Part shown: one piece after another, positions 6,818 through 15,616 of the stretch
How positions within the stretch are numbered: the first letter of the stretch is position 1
How the letters are laid out: every line of letters begins with the position of its first letter
DNA from: an uncultured Mediterraneibacter sp.
Lineage (GTDB): Bacteria; Bacillota; Clostridia; Lachnospirales; Lachnospiraceae
Assembly (NCBI GenBank): GCA_944377745.1
Contig: CALWFV010000001.1
Coordinates: 186,001 to 250,000, forward strand
Direction: 5' to 3'
DNA: 64,000 nt
Notes under the pieces: generated by a model
The model's input: only the letters and a program-made list of their open reading frames with translations
What the model was told of the DNA's origin: nothing
Database searches by the model: none
Program-made: the position numbers and the translations under genes

Positions 6818-9250
6818 TTATTTCATTACGATATTGATGATCTTCTTCGGAACATAAATCTCTTTGACCACATTTCCTGTCAGTTTATCCGCGATCGCTT
6901 CTTTTCCTGCAGCAATAGCGTCCTCCTTCGAGATATCCGCGGAGATGCTGATGACAGCTTTCGTCTTCCCGTTGATCTGAACCGGGATCTCGATCTCATC
7001 ATCCTTCATCTCGTTCTCATCATAGGTCGGCCATCCTGCCTTGAAGACAGTCTCCGTATGTCCTAACTGCTCCCACATTTCCTCTGCGAAGTGAGGTGCG
7101 AACGGCGAGATCAGGACGGCAATGGTCTCGAGAGTCTCTTTGTCAATTCCGCCTTCTTTCTTGGCGACCTCGATGAACTTGTTGTTGTACTCCATGAAGC
7201 CGGAGATAACCGTGTTCAGGCTGAAGCTCTCCAGGCGGCTGGTAATATCGTATACCATCCTGTGACGGAGTTTGATCATCTCTTTCGTCGCCTTGATGTC
7301 CTTATCCTTGCTGTCCATGAGCAGGTTCCAGAGACGTTTCAGGTAACGGTTTACGCCGTCGATTCCTCTGTCGTCCCACTCTGCATCCAGCTCCGGCGGA
7401 CCCACGAAGAGTTCGTACATTCTCAGCGAATCGCATCCGTAATCTCTTACAAGATCATCCGGCGATACCACATTTCCTTTGGACTTGCTCATCTTGATCC
7501 CGTTCTTTCCGGTGATCATGCCCTGGTTGAACAGCTTGTGGAACGGCTCGTCAAAGTCGATCACGCCGATATCGCACAGGAACTTCGTATAGAATCTGGA
7601 GTACAGCAGATGGAGGACCGCATGCTCCACTCCTCCGATATACATATCTACCGGCAGGTATTTGTCTGCTTTCTCCCTGGATACCAGTTCCTTGTCGTTG
7701 TGGTTGTCCACATAGCGCAGGAAATACCAGGAGGAACCAGCCCACTGAGGCATGGTGTTCGTCTCTCTCTTCGCCGGTTTTCCGCAGACCGGACACTTAC
7801 AGTTCACCCACTCGTCGATAGCGGCAAGCGGTGACTCGCCTGTACCCGTCGGCTCGTAGGACTCTACATCCGGCAGGCGCAGCGGAAGTTCTTCCTCCGG
7901 CACCGGCACGCATCCGCAGTCCGGGCAGTGTACGATCGGGATCGGCTCTCCCCAGTAGCGCTGACGGGAGAATACCCAGTCACGGAGCTTGTAGTTTACT
8001 GTCGCCCGTCCGATTCCCATCTTCTCGATGATATGCGGAGCCTCTTTCTTGAGGACAGCGGACTCCATTCCGTTCCACTCTCCGGAATTGATCATGGTTC
8101 CGGAAGCTTCTGTATAAGCCTCTGTCATGTTTTCAATCTCTTTGCCGTCTTTCGCGATAACCTGGATGATCGGAATGTTGAATTTTGTAGCGAACTCAAA
8201 GTCACGGTCGTCATGAGCGGGAACACACATGATCGCTCCGGTACCATAGTCAGCCAGTACGTAGTCGGACAGCCAGATCGGTGTCTTCGCCCCGTTCAGA
8301 GGATTGATCGCATAGCTTCCTGTAAACACACCGGTCTTTTCCTTATCCTGCATACGGTCAACGTTGGACTTCATGGAAGCCTCGTAGATGTATTTCTCAA
8401 CTGCGTCCTTCGTCTCCGGAGTTGCAAGAGATTTTGCCAGTTCATGCTCCGGAGCCAGCACCATGAAAGTTGCTCCGTACAAGGTATCCGGTCTTGTCGT
8501 GTAGACTGTGATCTTCTCGTCACGTCCCTCTACCGGGAAATCAACTTCTGCTCCGTAGGATTTTCCGATCCAGTCTGTCTGCATCTTTTTGACCTTCTCC
8601 GGCCAGTCCAGCTTGTCCAGGTCATTTAACAGACGGTCAGCGTATTTCGTAATGCGGAGCATCCACTGGCGCAGGTTCTTCTTCGTCACCTCAGCGCCGC
8701 AGCGCTCACATTTTCCGTTTACGACTTCCTCGTTTGCCAGACCGGTCTTACAGGACGGACACCAGTTGATCGGGAATTCCTTCTCATATGCAAGACCAGC
8801 CTTGAACATCTTTACGAAGATCCACTGTGTCCATTTGTAGAAGTTCGGATCTGTCGTATTTACTTCCATATCCCAGTCATAGAGAGCTGCGATATCGTTG
8901 ATCTGTTTCTTGATGTTCGCCACATTCTCAGCGGTTGATTTCGCCGGATGAACGCCCATTTTGATGGCATAGTTCTCAGCCGGGAGACCGAATGCATCCC
9001 ATCCCATAGGGTGGATGATGTAGTATCCCTGCTGAAGTTTGTAACGGCTCCATACATCGGAGATGACATACCCTCTCCAGTGACCTACATGAAGTCCGTT
9101 TCCTGACGGATACGGGAACATGTCAAGACAGTAATATTTCGGTTTTTCCTTCCCGTTTTCATCCACCTTCGGATTGACCGGATCCTTCTCCCATTTCTCG
9201 CGCCACTTCTTTTCAATGGCTCTGTGATTGTACACGATCTTTGTACCCAT
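6818..9250 (-). CDS. leuS: Leucyl-tRNA synthetase
   Basis: 810 residues, the usual length for bacterial LeuRS. This cytoplasmic class I enzyme charges tRNA-Leu. Seen are the HIGH motif as HVGH (H54-H57), a zinc-binding pair CPSC/CERC, the CP1 editing domain, and KMSKS at about 586-590. A C-terminal region closes with the usual leucine-specific tail. The ATG at 9248-9250 (MGTKIVYNH) follows AGAGG; the frame remains open upstream through the T-box terminator and is not coding there. Expression is controlled by the T-box leader at 9271-9545, so the gene should respond to uncharged tRNA-Leu. It is transcribed alone. Confidence 0.98.
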   Translation of the reverse strand: MGTKIVYNHRAIEKKWREKWEKDPVNPKVDENGKEKPKYYCLDMFPYPSGNGLHVGHWRGYVISDVWSRYKLQQGYYIIHPMGWDAFGLPAENYAIKMGVHPAKSTAENVANIKKQINDIAALYDWDMEVNTTDPNFYKWTQWIFVKMFKAGLAYEKEFPINWCPSCKTGLANEEVVNGKCERCGAEVTKKNLRQWMLRITKYADRLLNDLDKLDWPEKVKKMQTDWIGKSYGAEVDFPVEGRDEKITVYTTRPDTLYGATFMVLAPEHELAKSLATPETKDAVEKYIYEASMKSNVDRMQDKEKTGVFTGSYAINPLNGAKTPIWLSDYVLADYGTGAIMCVPAHDDRDFEFATKFNIPIIQVIAKDGKEIENMTEAYTEASGTMINSGEWNGMESAVLKKEAPHIIEKMGIGRATVNYKLRDWVFSRQRYWGEPIPIVHCPDCGCVPVPEEELPLRLPDVESYEPTGTGESPLAAIDEWVNCKCPVCGKPAKRETNTMPQWAGSSWYFLRYVDNHNDKELVSREKADKYLPVDMYIGGVEHAVLHLLYSRFYTKFLCDIGVIDFDEPFHKLFNQGMITGKNGIKMSKSKGNVVSPDDLVRDYGCDSLRMYELFVGPPELDAEWDDRGIDGVNRYLKRLWNLLMDSKDKDIKATKEMIKLRHRMVYDITSRLESFSLNTVISGFMEYNNKFIEVAKKEGGIDKETLETIAVLISPFAPHFAEEMWEQLGHTETVFKAGWPTYDENEMKDDEIEIPVQINGKTKAVISISADISKEDAIAAGKEAIADKLTGNVVKEIYVPKKIINIVMK

Positions 9251-9270
9251 TTGATAATTCCTCTCTTTCA

Positions 9271-9545
9271 TAATAGAAAAAGCCTTTTCACTCTGAAAAC
9301 TCAAGAGACGAAAAGGCTTTGATTCCGTGGTACCACTCTTATTCATCTGCTTTTCTTCGCAGATGCACTCATTCATTCTGTAACGGGAACTCCCGCTCCT
9401 GCCTACTCTCCGCGCCGCGCTCAGGCGGTCATCCGTTTCAGCAGAAGGACTCCGAGATCAGTTCAGAGTTTACGCTGCTGCCTCGCACCTTCCGGCAGTT
9501 CTCTGAAAGCGGTACGCTCCTACTACTTCTCTTCTTCGTCTTTGT
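9271..9545 (-). promoter_or_regulatory. T-box riboswitch of leuS
   Basis: The leader contains the conserved T-box sequence around GTGGTACCAC (9325-9343). It is followed on the minus strand by a terminator stem whose halves read AAAGCCTTTTC and GAAAAGGCTTT (about 9278-9320), then a U-tract near 9271. A candidate specifier codon CUC (Leu) lies at 9454-9456 in the Stem I region. Binding of uncharged tRNA-Leu would favour the antiterminator and allow leuS transcription. The specifier is assigned by position and match to leucine; the full Stem I fold was not computed. Confidence 0.9.
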
Positions 9546-9558
9546 CATATACTCATTT

Positions 9559-9587
9559 ATTATATGAAGCAGATTAAAATTAGTCAA
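9559..9587 (-). promoter_or_regulatory. Promoter of the leuS T-box transcript
   Basis: TTGACT (9582-9587) and TATAAT (9559-9564) on the minus strand, 17 bp apart, nearly consensus. It begins only 8 bp past the stop codon of the upstream ATPase gene. Confidence 0.85.
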
Positions 9588-9594
9588 GAAATTT

Positions 9595-11367
9595 TTAAAT
9601 TTTCCCGATCAGAACTCTCTTCCCCTGAAAAGCAAACCCGTATTTTCTTATCCTTTCCTCCGGAATCCCCCGCACTATCAAATCTGACGCATACTTCTTA
9701 TCTTCAATCTGCCGCAGCGCCGACTTTACTGTCTCTGACAGATCCGCCTCTTCTTCTCCATCTCTTACCTTGAATTCAAAGATAAATGCCGGGTTGCTGT
9801 GCTCCCGGGGCTCCATCACCACATCGTATCTTCCAAACCCGCTTTCCCTGTTTGACGTAATGATATACCTGTCTCCCAATTCAACAAGCAGCCCAAGTAC
9901 AAAGCCATGGTAAAACCGTTCCGGTTCGCTCTCGGCTGAGGATTGGTTTCCACTGTCAAAGAAACTGATCGTTGCCATGGCAACCCGGTTCATATAAATA
10001 TTCATGGCTTTCAGGTCGTCTGCAAACAACGCCTTGATAAAATCATTGTAACCACAGTCATAATCGGCAAACCACTCATGTATGATCCCGTTAAACATCA
10101 CATGCACTTCTTTATTCGTCAGTTCCAGGCAGCAGCAGGTCCTCCCTGTCCGTCCATTAAATTCTGTGTCAGCCGCTTTCAGATATCCGCCCGCAAGCAG
10201 AAGGCTCCAGATCGCACTCTCGCTTGTATCAAGCTGATTATAGACGATCTGTTCGTCAATCTCTGTCCGGATCTGCCCTCCCTTCATAAGAAGTTCAAAA
10301 TCTTCTTTAATCTTCCTTCCACTTTCCCGGATCAGTTTTCCCGCAAGACTGTTTGAGCTTGTATTCGCCCAATACGCCCCAAGCTTTCCCGTATCAAGGA
10401 AATTAAGGATCGACCACGGATTATAAATATCTTTAATCTGTCCAAAAGTAAAACCGTCGTACCACTTTTTTACGTTTTCTCTCTGATCAGAAAGTCCATA
10501 TTCATCCAGTGCCGAGAAAACCTCTTTCTCTGTAAATCCAAAACTGGACGCATACTCATCCGAAGTGGTAGTGATCACTTTCAGGTTATTGAGATCCGAA
10601 AAGATAGATTGGCATTGAGTGCTTAGCGAGGTGTTTTCGAGCTTAGCAGGAAAGCCCACCTCGTCCACTTGGCGAGGTATTTTCGAGCCTAGTGGCGATG
10701 GTGCGTCAATTCCCGTCATAATCGCCTTCTCAAGATACGGATTACTCTTAAACGACGCGTTAAAAAGACTTCTTACAAATGCAGTCAGTTCATCCCAGTA
10801 ATCTTCCAGATAAGCTTCCTGCATCGGAGTATCATATTCATCCAGAAGAATGATCACTTTCTTTCCATAGTAGCGAAACAGAAACTCTGACAGCCTTCTC
10901 AGACTGAGTGTCACCTCGTACTCCTCCGCAGAAGAAGCGATGAGGTCAAAATATCTTTTTTCATTTTCATTCAGCAGACTGCCCTCTGTCAGGAAATAAT
11001 TCTTATTGTACTGATCCGCTATCACTGCTCTGATCTTTTTCCATGCCGATGTATAATTCGTTTCTTTTATATCAGAAAAGGTCAGTGAAATGACCGGATA
11101 TGTGCCATGGAGCTGGCGGAATCTCTCATCCTGCCATATCTGCATATTCTCAAAAAGATCCGTGCGCTCGCTGCAGGACACTGAAAAGAACTGCTCCACC
11201 ATACTCATGGTCAGCGTCTTTCCAAATCTCCTTGGACGTGTGATCATCGTCACGTCATCCCCTGACTCCCACCATTCTTTAATGAATAAAGTTTTATCCA
11301 CATAAAAGGCATTCCGCTCTTTTATTTTCGTAAAATCCTGAATGCCTATGGCAACGGTCCTCTTCAT
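9595..11367 (-). CDS. AAA-ATPase-like / PD-(D/E)XK nuclease-like protein with internal repeat insertion
   Basis: 590 residues of the AAA-ATPase-like plus PDDEXK_9 family, common in multicopy in gut Firmicutes and of uncertain role. A P-loop (RPRRFGKT, about 44-51), a Walker B-like ILLDEYD and the family motif SIFSDLNNLKV are visible. The C terminus carries a nuclease-like core with a D in GRYDVV and ExK in FEFKV. About residues 217-250 do not belong to the family: where relatives have a short TGITRVSKE-like turn, this protein has an insert encoded by the palindromic repeat at 10619-10696. The frame stays open through it. The ATG at 11367 has AAAGGAGAT nearby. Function or activity of the interrupted protein is doubtful. 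Confidence 0.85.
   Translation of the reverse strand: MKRTVAIGIQDFTKIKERNAFYVDKTLFIKEWWESGDDVTMITRPRRFGKTLTMSMVEQFFSVSCSERTDLFENMQIWQDERFRQLHGTYPVISLTFSDIKETNYTSAWKKIRAVIADQYNKNYFLTEGSLLNENEKRYFDLIASSAEEYEVTLSLRRLSEFLFRYYGKKVIILLDEYDTPMQEAYLEDYWDELTAFVRSLFNASFKSNPYLEKAIMTGIDAPSPLGSKIPRQVDEVGFPAKLENTSLSTQCQSIFSDLNNLKVITTTSDEYASSFGFTEKEVFSALDEYGLSDQRENVKKWYDGFTFGQIKDIYNPWSILNFLDTGKLGAYWANTSSNSLAGKLIRESGRKIKEDFELLMKGGQIRTEIDEQIVYNQLDTSESAIWSLLLAGGYLKAADTEFNGRTGRTCCCLELTNKEVHVMFNGIIHEWFADYDCGYNDFIKALFADDLKAMNIYMNRVAMATISFFDSGNQSSAESEPERFYHGFVLGLLVELGDRYIITSNRESGFGRYDVVMEPREHSNPAFIFEFKVRDGEEEADLSETVKSALRQIEDKKYASDLIVRGIPEERIRKYGFAFQGKRVLIGKI
10619..10696. repeat. Palindromic repeat doublet inserted in-frame in the ATPase gene
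   Basis: Two related hairpins sit side by side. Copy A has arms GCTTAGC (10621-10627 and 10641-10647). Copy B has arms CCACTTGGC (about 10665-10673) and GCCTAGTGG (about 10687-10695). Both enclose the same loop, GAGGT(G/A)TTTTCGA. The arrangement resembles a REP/BIME-like or MITE-like dispersed element. Its length keeps the host reading frame, and on the coding strand it reads as a peptide containing KIPRQVDEVGFPAKLENTS. No other copy was noticed in this window. Confidence 0.65.
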
Positions 11368-11412
11368 GGATCAGATCTCCTTTCCGGTCTTTGCTGTAAT
11401 TCAGTATAACAT

Positions 11413-11441
11413 AAAACAGCAGTCAAAATAACTGCTGTTTT
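11413..11441 (-). terminator. Hairpin between the ATPase gene and putP, probable terminator
   Basis: A perfect 11-bp stem (AAAACAGCAGT at 11413-11423, ACTGCTGTTTT at 11431-11441) with a 7-nt loop and T runs on both sides. It lies downstream of putP on the minus strand and so probably ends that transcript; it could work in both directions. Confidence 0.7.
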
Positions 11442-11505
11442 ATCTGATCCATATTATTTTAAGATTTTATCTCTTCGATACCATTACTTTGCTGCTATAC
11501 ATTTC

Positions 11506-13056
11506 TTACCTGCCTGCCACTTCATCAAACTCTCTCTGGATCTGTGCCGACGGCTCCGGCGTCAGGAGTGATACAACAACGATGCAGATACAGGAGAAGA
11601 TAAACGCCGGAAGGAGTTCATAGATATCCCACAGACCTCCCAGCGGGCGGACAAGCAGATTCCAGACAAATACCATCCCGGCTCCGCTGACCATGCCTGC
11701 GATCGCGCCTGCCCTCGTCGTTCTCTTCCAGAACAGGCTGAAGAGCATCAGCGGTCCGAACGTAGCGCCGAATCCTGCCCAGGCAAAGCTTACGATGGTA
11801 AAGATGACACTGTTCTCATCCAGTGCGATGATGATCGCCACCACAGCGATCAGAAGCAGCGTCAGTCTGGAAATGTTCAGAACTTCCCTGTCAGAAGCTT
11901 TCTTGCGGAACAATCCCTGATAGATATTTTTTGCAAATGCGGACGCCGCGATCAGCAGGTAGGAATCCGATGAGCTGATCGTCGCCGCAAGGATCCCCGC
12001 CATCACAAATCCTGCGATCAGCGGAGGCAGCAGGTTTGTTGAGAGAAGGATGAACACGTTCTCCGCGTCTGACGACGTTGTCAGAGCCGTCGGATAAAGT
12101 GTTCTCCCAACAAGTCCGATGAACACAGCGATCGTCAGGGAGATAACGCACCATACCGTAGCGATGCGGCGGGAGCGTTTCAGTTCATCCTCATGGCGGA
12201 TTGCCATAAAGCGAAGGAGTACCTGGGGAACTCCGAAATATCCCAGTCCCCACGCAAGCGCGGATGCAACGGGAAGGATACCATACGAGGCTGCCTCACC
12301 GAACAGAGGGACTCCGTCTGCCGCCTGCTGTACGCCGTCCACCGTCTGGGGCGTCGCGATCCCGAAGAAATCAAGGAATCCCGGGATAGACTGTGCATTC
12401 TCGATGACAGCGCCAAATCCTCCCGCTGAGACGGTTCCCACGACAACGATCACGCCCAGCGCCACGATCATGACCACCGCCTGCATGAAATCCGACGCGC
12501 TCTCTGCCAGGAATCCTCCGATGATCGTATAGATAAGCACAAACACAGCGCCCACGATCATCATCGGAATATAAGGCATATCAAACAGTGTAGAAAAAAG
12601 CTTGCCGCAGGTCACCAGGCAGCTTGCCGCATAGACCGTGAAGAAGATCAGGATAAATACAGCCGCGATCGTCATGATCACCTTCCGCTTCTCGTGGAAA
12701 CGATTTGAAAAATACTCCGGCAGCGTGATAGCGTTTCCTGCCTTCTCACTGTAGCGCCTGAGCCTTTTTGATACGATCAGCCAGTTGACGTATGTACCCA
12801 CTGCCAGTCCGATTGCAGTCCATGCCGCGTCCGCGATACCGCACCAGTAAGCCACGCCGGGCAGCCCCATGAGCAGCCATCCAGACATGTCTGACGCCTC
12901 CGCGCTCATCGCCGTCACCCAGGGTCCAAGGCTCCTGCCGCCGAGGAAATATGCATCAGAACTTGCATTTGCCCTCCTCGCAAAAGTAACACCCAAAATG
13001 ATCACCGCAGCCATGTAGATGACCATGGCGATCAGTATCTGTAATGTGTCTCCCAT
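11506..13056 (-). CDS. putP: Sodium/proline symporter (PutP, SSS family)
   Basis: 516 residues, the normal size for PutP, with about 13 hydrophobic helices. It carries the family signature segments, including the early DMSGWLLMGLPG and the later GYFGVPQVLLRFMAIR, the Na+/proline symporter hallmark. The protein imports L-proline with Na+ across the cytoplasmic membrane for nutrition or osmoprotection, and proline uptake also feeds Stickland-type metabolism. The ATG at 13056 follows AAAGGA. It is transcribed alone from the promoter at 13193-13221 and ended by the hairpin at 11413-11441. Confidence 0.95.
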   Translation of the reverse strand: MGDTLQILIAMVIYMAAVIILGVTFARRANASSDAYFLGGRSLGPWVTAMSAEASDMSGWLLMGLPGVAYWCGIADAAWTAIGLAVGTYVNWLIVSKRLRRYSEKAGNAITLPEYFSNRFHEKRKVIMTIAAVFILIFFTVYAASCLVTCGKLFSTLFDMPYIPMMIVGAVFVLIYTIIGGFLAESASDFMQAVVMIVALGVIVVVGTVSAGGFGAVIENAQSIPGFLDFFGIATPQTVDGVQQAADGVPLFGEAASYGILPVASALAWGLGYFGVPQVLLRFMAIRHEDELKRSRRIATVWCVISLTIAVFIGLVGRTLYPTALTTSSDAENVFILLSTNLLPPLIAGFVMAGILAATISSSDSYLLIAASAFAKNIYQGLFRKKASDREVLNISRLTLLLIAVVAIIIALDENSVIFTIVSFAWAGFGATFGPLMLFSLFWKRTTRAGAIAGMVSGAGMVFVWNLLVRPLGGLWDIYELLPAFIFSCICIVVVSLLTPEPSAQIQREFDEVAGR

Positions 13057-13192
13057 TCCATTAGTCCTTTCTTTACCGCACCGATATGAACTGGTGCTTT
13101 ATTCTGCGTCTGTGGCAGCATCTTCTCCCGGGAATGACTCTTTGCCATCTTTTTCCCGGAAAACCGTCTGTTCATGACGCAATATGGGACTA

Positions 13193-13221
13193 ATTATAAA
13201 CAAATTGTTAAATTTTTGCAA
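13193..13221 (-). promoter_or_regulatory. Promoter of putP
   Basis: TTGCAA (13216-13221) and TATAAT (13193-13198) on the minus strand, 17 bp apart, inside a very AT-rich stretch right after the stop of the dehydrogenase gene. Confidence 0.75.
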
Positions 13222-13224
13222 TAT

Positions 13225-13695
13225 TTATTTATATTTATGCAGATTTCCTTCGATTTTCTCAATTTTTTTGCGCAGCTCCTTGACACGGGAAGGATCCTCT
13301 CCGCCGGAACTGATCCCGACCACCGCATTTTCCGTCATTACTACAGACGGAAAATAAAAATCACAGAGGCTCTTATCATCCGCCACATTCACCGTGACGC
13401 CGCTCTTCCTGCATTCTTCCCAGATCATCCGGTTTGTCTCCCTGCTGTCCGTAGCCGCCAGTACCATGTCATACCCCGACGTATCGCCCGGCTTGTATTC
13501 CCGGCGCTCCGCCGTGATCTTACCCTGCCGCTCCAGTTCCAGAAGTTCCCCGCACAGTTCCGGCGCAGTCACATGGATGACCGCCCCGAATTGACGGAGT
13601 GTCTGCACCCGTCGGAGGGCGATCTTCCCGCCGCCTGCCATCAGGACTTTCTTCCCTGTCAGGTCCACAAACATGGGGAAATATGGTCTCTCCAT
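13225..13695 (-). CDS. Precorrin-2 dehydrogenase / siroheme synthase N-terminal-like (Met8/SirC type)
   Basis: 156 residues, matching the NAD-binding domain of CysG/Met8/SirC. It starts MERPYFPMFVDLTGKKVLMAGG, with the glycine-rich GGGKIALRR NAD motif and the family's VNVADDKSLCDFYFPS segment. It should oxidise precorrin-2 to sirohydrochlorin in the cytoplasm, the entry to cobalt corrinoids (and siroheme). The ATG at 13693-13695 follows GGAGAGGAAAG; the longer open frame overlaps cbiC and is not supported. It is the last gene of the minus-strand run from 22127, 61 bp after cbiC. The C-terminal half of Met8 (ferrochelatase part) is absent, as in SirC. Confidence 0.9.
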   Translation of the reverse strand: MERPYFPMFVDLTGKKVLMAGGGKIALRRVQTLRQFGAVIHVTAPELCGELLELERQGKITAERREYKPGDTSGYDMVLAATDSRETNRMIWEECRKSGVTVNVADDKSLCDFYFPSVVMTENAVVGISSGGEDPSRVKELRKKIEKIEGNLHKYK

Positions 13696-13756
13696 ATGTC
13701 TTTCCTCTCCTTGCCTCTGACGTTTTTGTTGAACATATTGAATAATCGTGCTGATC

Positions 13757-14464
13757 TTATTCATCCAGCATATACAGAAGCGCGTTGCAGATACACGCCG
13801 CGATATTGCTCCCGCCTTTGCGCCCTCTCGCAACGATGTAAGGCGTATCCTCCAGGTTCAGGATCAGTTCCTTTGACTGGACCACATTGACAAAACCAAC
13901 GGGGACTCCGATGATCAGTTCCGGTCTGAGTCTGCCTTCCTTTATCAGTTCATAAAGCCGCACAAGGGCTGTAGGCGCGTTTCCCACCGCGAAGATCAAA
14001 CGGTCATTACAGGTTCCGATCCCAGCCATATTTTTCCCACCGGATGATGATTCCACGTTTTTTTCCTGCGCGGCTCTGTACATTTCCGCCGCTTTATCCA
14101 TGCTCGCCGCCGCTCTCGTTGTACCGTTTTTCTTCGCCGCTTCCGCCACATCTTCATCCGACATGAAGCAGTACACTTCTCCGCCATACCGGGCTAATCT
14201 CTTTTTATTGATACCGGCGCGTCCCATCTGGGTATCCGTCACGATGGAGGCGCCGCTGCGGATCGCATCGAGTGCGCGCTGTACCGCATTTTCCGAGAAA
14301 ACGAGGTTGTCCGCATAATCAAAGTCGGCGCTGGTATGGATGCACCGCTTGACGATCGGCTCCGTCCCCGGAGCAAGCACCTTGTCTCCCAATTCTTCTG
14401 TTATGATCTCAAAACTTCTCTTTTCAATATCCGCAGGAAGTACCTGCTCAAGTTCTGTCAGCAT
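13757..14464 (-). CDS. cbiC: Cobalt-precorrin-8 methylmutase
   Basis: 235 residues, a full-length CbiC/CobH. It moves the C11 methyl group to C12 and gives cobyrinate. The catalytic histidine is seen in RCIHTSADFDYA, followed by the substrate-pocket phrases TDTQMGRAGI and AVGNAPTALVRL and the late GVPVGFVNVVQSKE. The ATG at 14464 lies 48 bp after the stop of the CobU-like gene, in the same operon. The rest of the ring-building cbi genes are 45 kb away at 59-64 kb, so the pathway is split. Confidence 0.96.
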   Translation of the reverse strand: MLTELEQVLPADIEKRSFEIITEELGDKVLAPGTEPIVKRCIHTSADFDYADNLVFSENAVQRALDAIRSGASIVTDTQMGRAGINKKRLARYGGEVYCFMSDEDVAEAAKKNGTTRAAASMDKAAEMYRAAQEKNVESSSGGKNMAGIGTCNDRLIFAVGNAPTALVRLYELIKEGRLRPELIIGVPVGFVNVVQSKELILNLEDTPYIVARGRKGGSNIAACICNALLYMLDE

Positions 14465-14512
14465 CTGAATCTCCCCTTTCCGCGCATGACCGCCAACGAC
14501 TGTCTGACTGCA

Positions 14513-15616
14513 TCATTTTATCTGTATTCCTATCCCGCATATGACCCGGTCCACCCGGTCCGCCCTCCGGACAAACTCTGTGCAGATCCGCCCCACTGCT
14601 TCCCTGTATTCCCGTTCAAAAGCGTCCACCGGGACGAGCCCGCATCCCACATCGTCACAGATAAGGGTCAGCTCCCGACCGTCCTTTAAGATCGCATCGG
14701 TCAGTTCCTCTTTCGTCCTGCCGGCCTTCATCCATCTTCTCACAAAGAGATGGAAACGGTTCATGCCGCTGCATGCCGCGATTTCTTCCAGCTCGCACTC
14801 TGATCCGTCTGTCCATTCTGTATCGGGGCATATTTTTTTCGCGTAATCGAGCTTTCCCTGAAAGGCTCCTCCGACGATCAGCCTCATCCTTGTGTTCTCC
14901 TGTCCCTCTGATATTCTTTCCTCTGATGATCTTCCCGCTAATGTTCTTTCCACTGACGTTCTTTCCACTGCTTTTTTTTCTCCCGGCGTTTTATCCTCTG
15001 GCATTTTATCCTCTGGCGTTTTTTCCTCCGGCATCCGTTCTCCCTTTATAAAATATGGAATCCCGTATATCACTTCCGTCACCCGGTCCGCCATCTCAGC
15101 CAGAGACCGGTTGATCCGCGCAAGATTTTCCTTATATACCGCCATTTCCGGAGAATCCGGCTCAGATTCGGAGAAGACTTCGTTCGTCACCACGACAAGA
15201 TGCCTGCTCTTCTCTTTAAGGAGACGGATCCCGTTTATCACAGCGTCCACTGTGTTCTCCCCGGCTCCGCCTTGCATATACATCTCGTTGGCTGTTAGGT
15301 TGGACACGCACTCCAGAAGGACGCAGGCTCCCGACAGGTCAGGCGACTGATCCCCGGTCAGTTTTCCCTCAAGATCCTGATACCACTCCAGCGTTTGGAA
15401 GCCCTTTCCAGCCCGCATCCTCCTGTGGTTAGCGATCTTCTCCTCCGTCTCTTTTCCATAGGGAAACATATCCGCGATGTAGTAAAGGGAAGGATTATGG
15501 TAAAGCGGCGTATTTTCTATCTCTTTTCCATCCATAATCTTCCGGCACCGGCAGACCGCATTCTCTGCATATGCAGATTTTCCGCTGCCGCTGCCTCCTG
15601 TGACAAGTTCCATCAT
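14513..15616 (-). CDS. cobU: Bifunctional adenosylcobinamide kinase/guanylyltransferase-like protein, two CobU-like domains fused by a repeat linker
   Basis: 367 residues, about twice a normal CobU. The N-terminal domain (about 1-190) has the P-loop GGSGSGKS, a RRMRAGKGF-like segment and LECVSNLTANEMY, which fit CobU. A pentapeptide-repeat linker follows (about 191-238), then a second domain (about 239-367) starting RLIVGGAFQGK, a form often seen as a separate CobU-like protein in clostridia. CobU phosphorylates adenosylcobinamide and transfers GMP to it. Which domain does what here is unclear. The start ATGATG (15611-15616) overlaps the stop of the ThrE-like gene. The fused form may let both half-reactions or two substrates be handled in one chain. 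Confidence 0.85.
   Translation of the reverse strand: MMELVTGGSGSGKSAYAENAVCRCRKIMDGKEIENTPLYHNPSLYYIADMFPYGKETEEKIANHRRMRAGKGFQTLEWYQDLEGKLTGDQSPDLSGACVLLECVSNLTANEMYMQGGAGENTVDAVINGIRLLKEKSRHLVVVTNEVFSESEPDSPEMAVYKENLARINRSLAEMADRVTEVIYGIPYFIKGERMPEEKTPEDKMPEDKTPGEKKAVERTSVERTLAGRSSEERISEGQENTRMRLIVGGAFQGKLDYAKKICPDTEWTDGSECELEEIAACSGMNRFHLFVRRWMKAGRTKEELTDAILKDGRELTLICDDVGCGLVPVDAFEREYREAVGRICTEFVRRADRVDRVICGIGIQIK
14903..15043 (-). repeat. Coding minisatellite: pentapeptide-repeat linker in the CobU fusion
   Basis: About nine 15-nt units encode a linker with period five: ERMPE, EKTPE, DKMPE, DKTPG, EKKAV, ERTSV, ERTLA, GRSSE, ERISE. The best-conserved DNA units read TTTTATCCTCTGGC(G/A)T on the plus strand. 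Units on the 3' side are more diverged. Such arrays can change length by slippage; each 15-nt step keeps the frame. Confidence 0.75.

Noticed and set aside
14903-15043. CRISPR-like short repeats
   Set aside because: The 15-nt units are directly adjacent, lie in a coding frame, and have no spacers.
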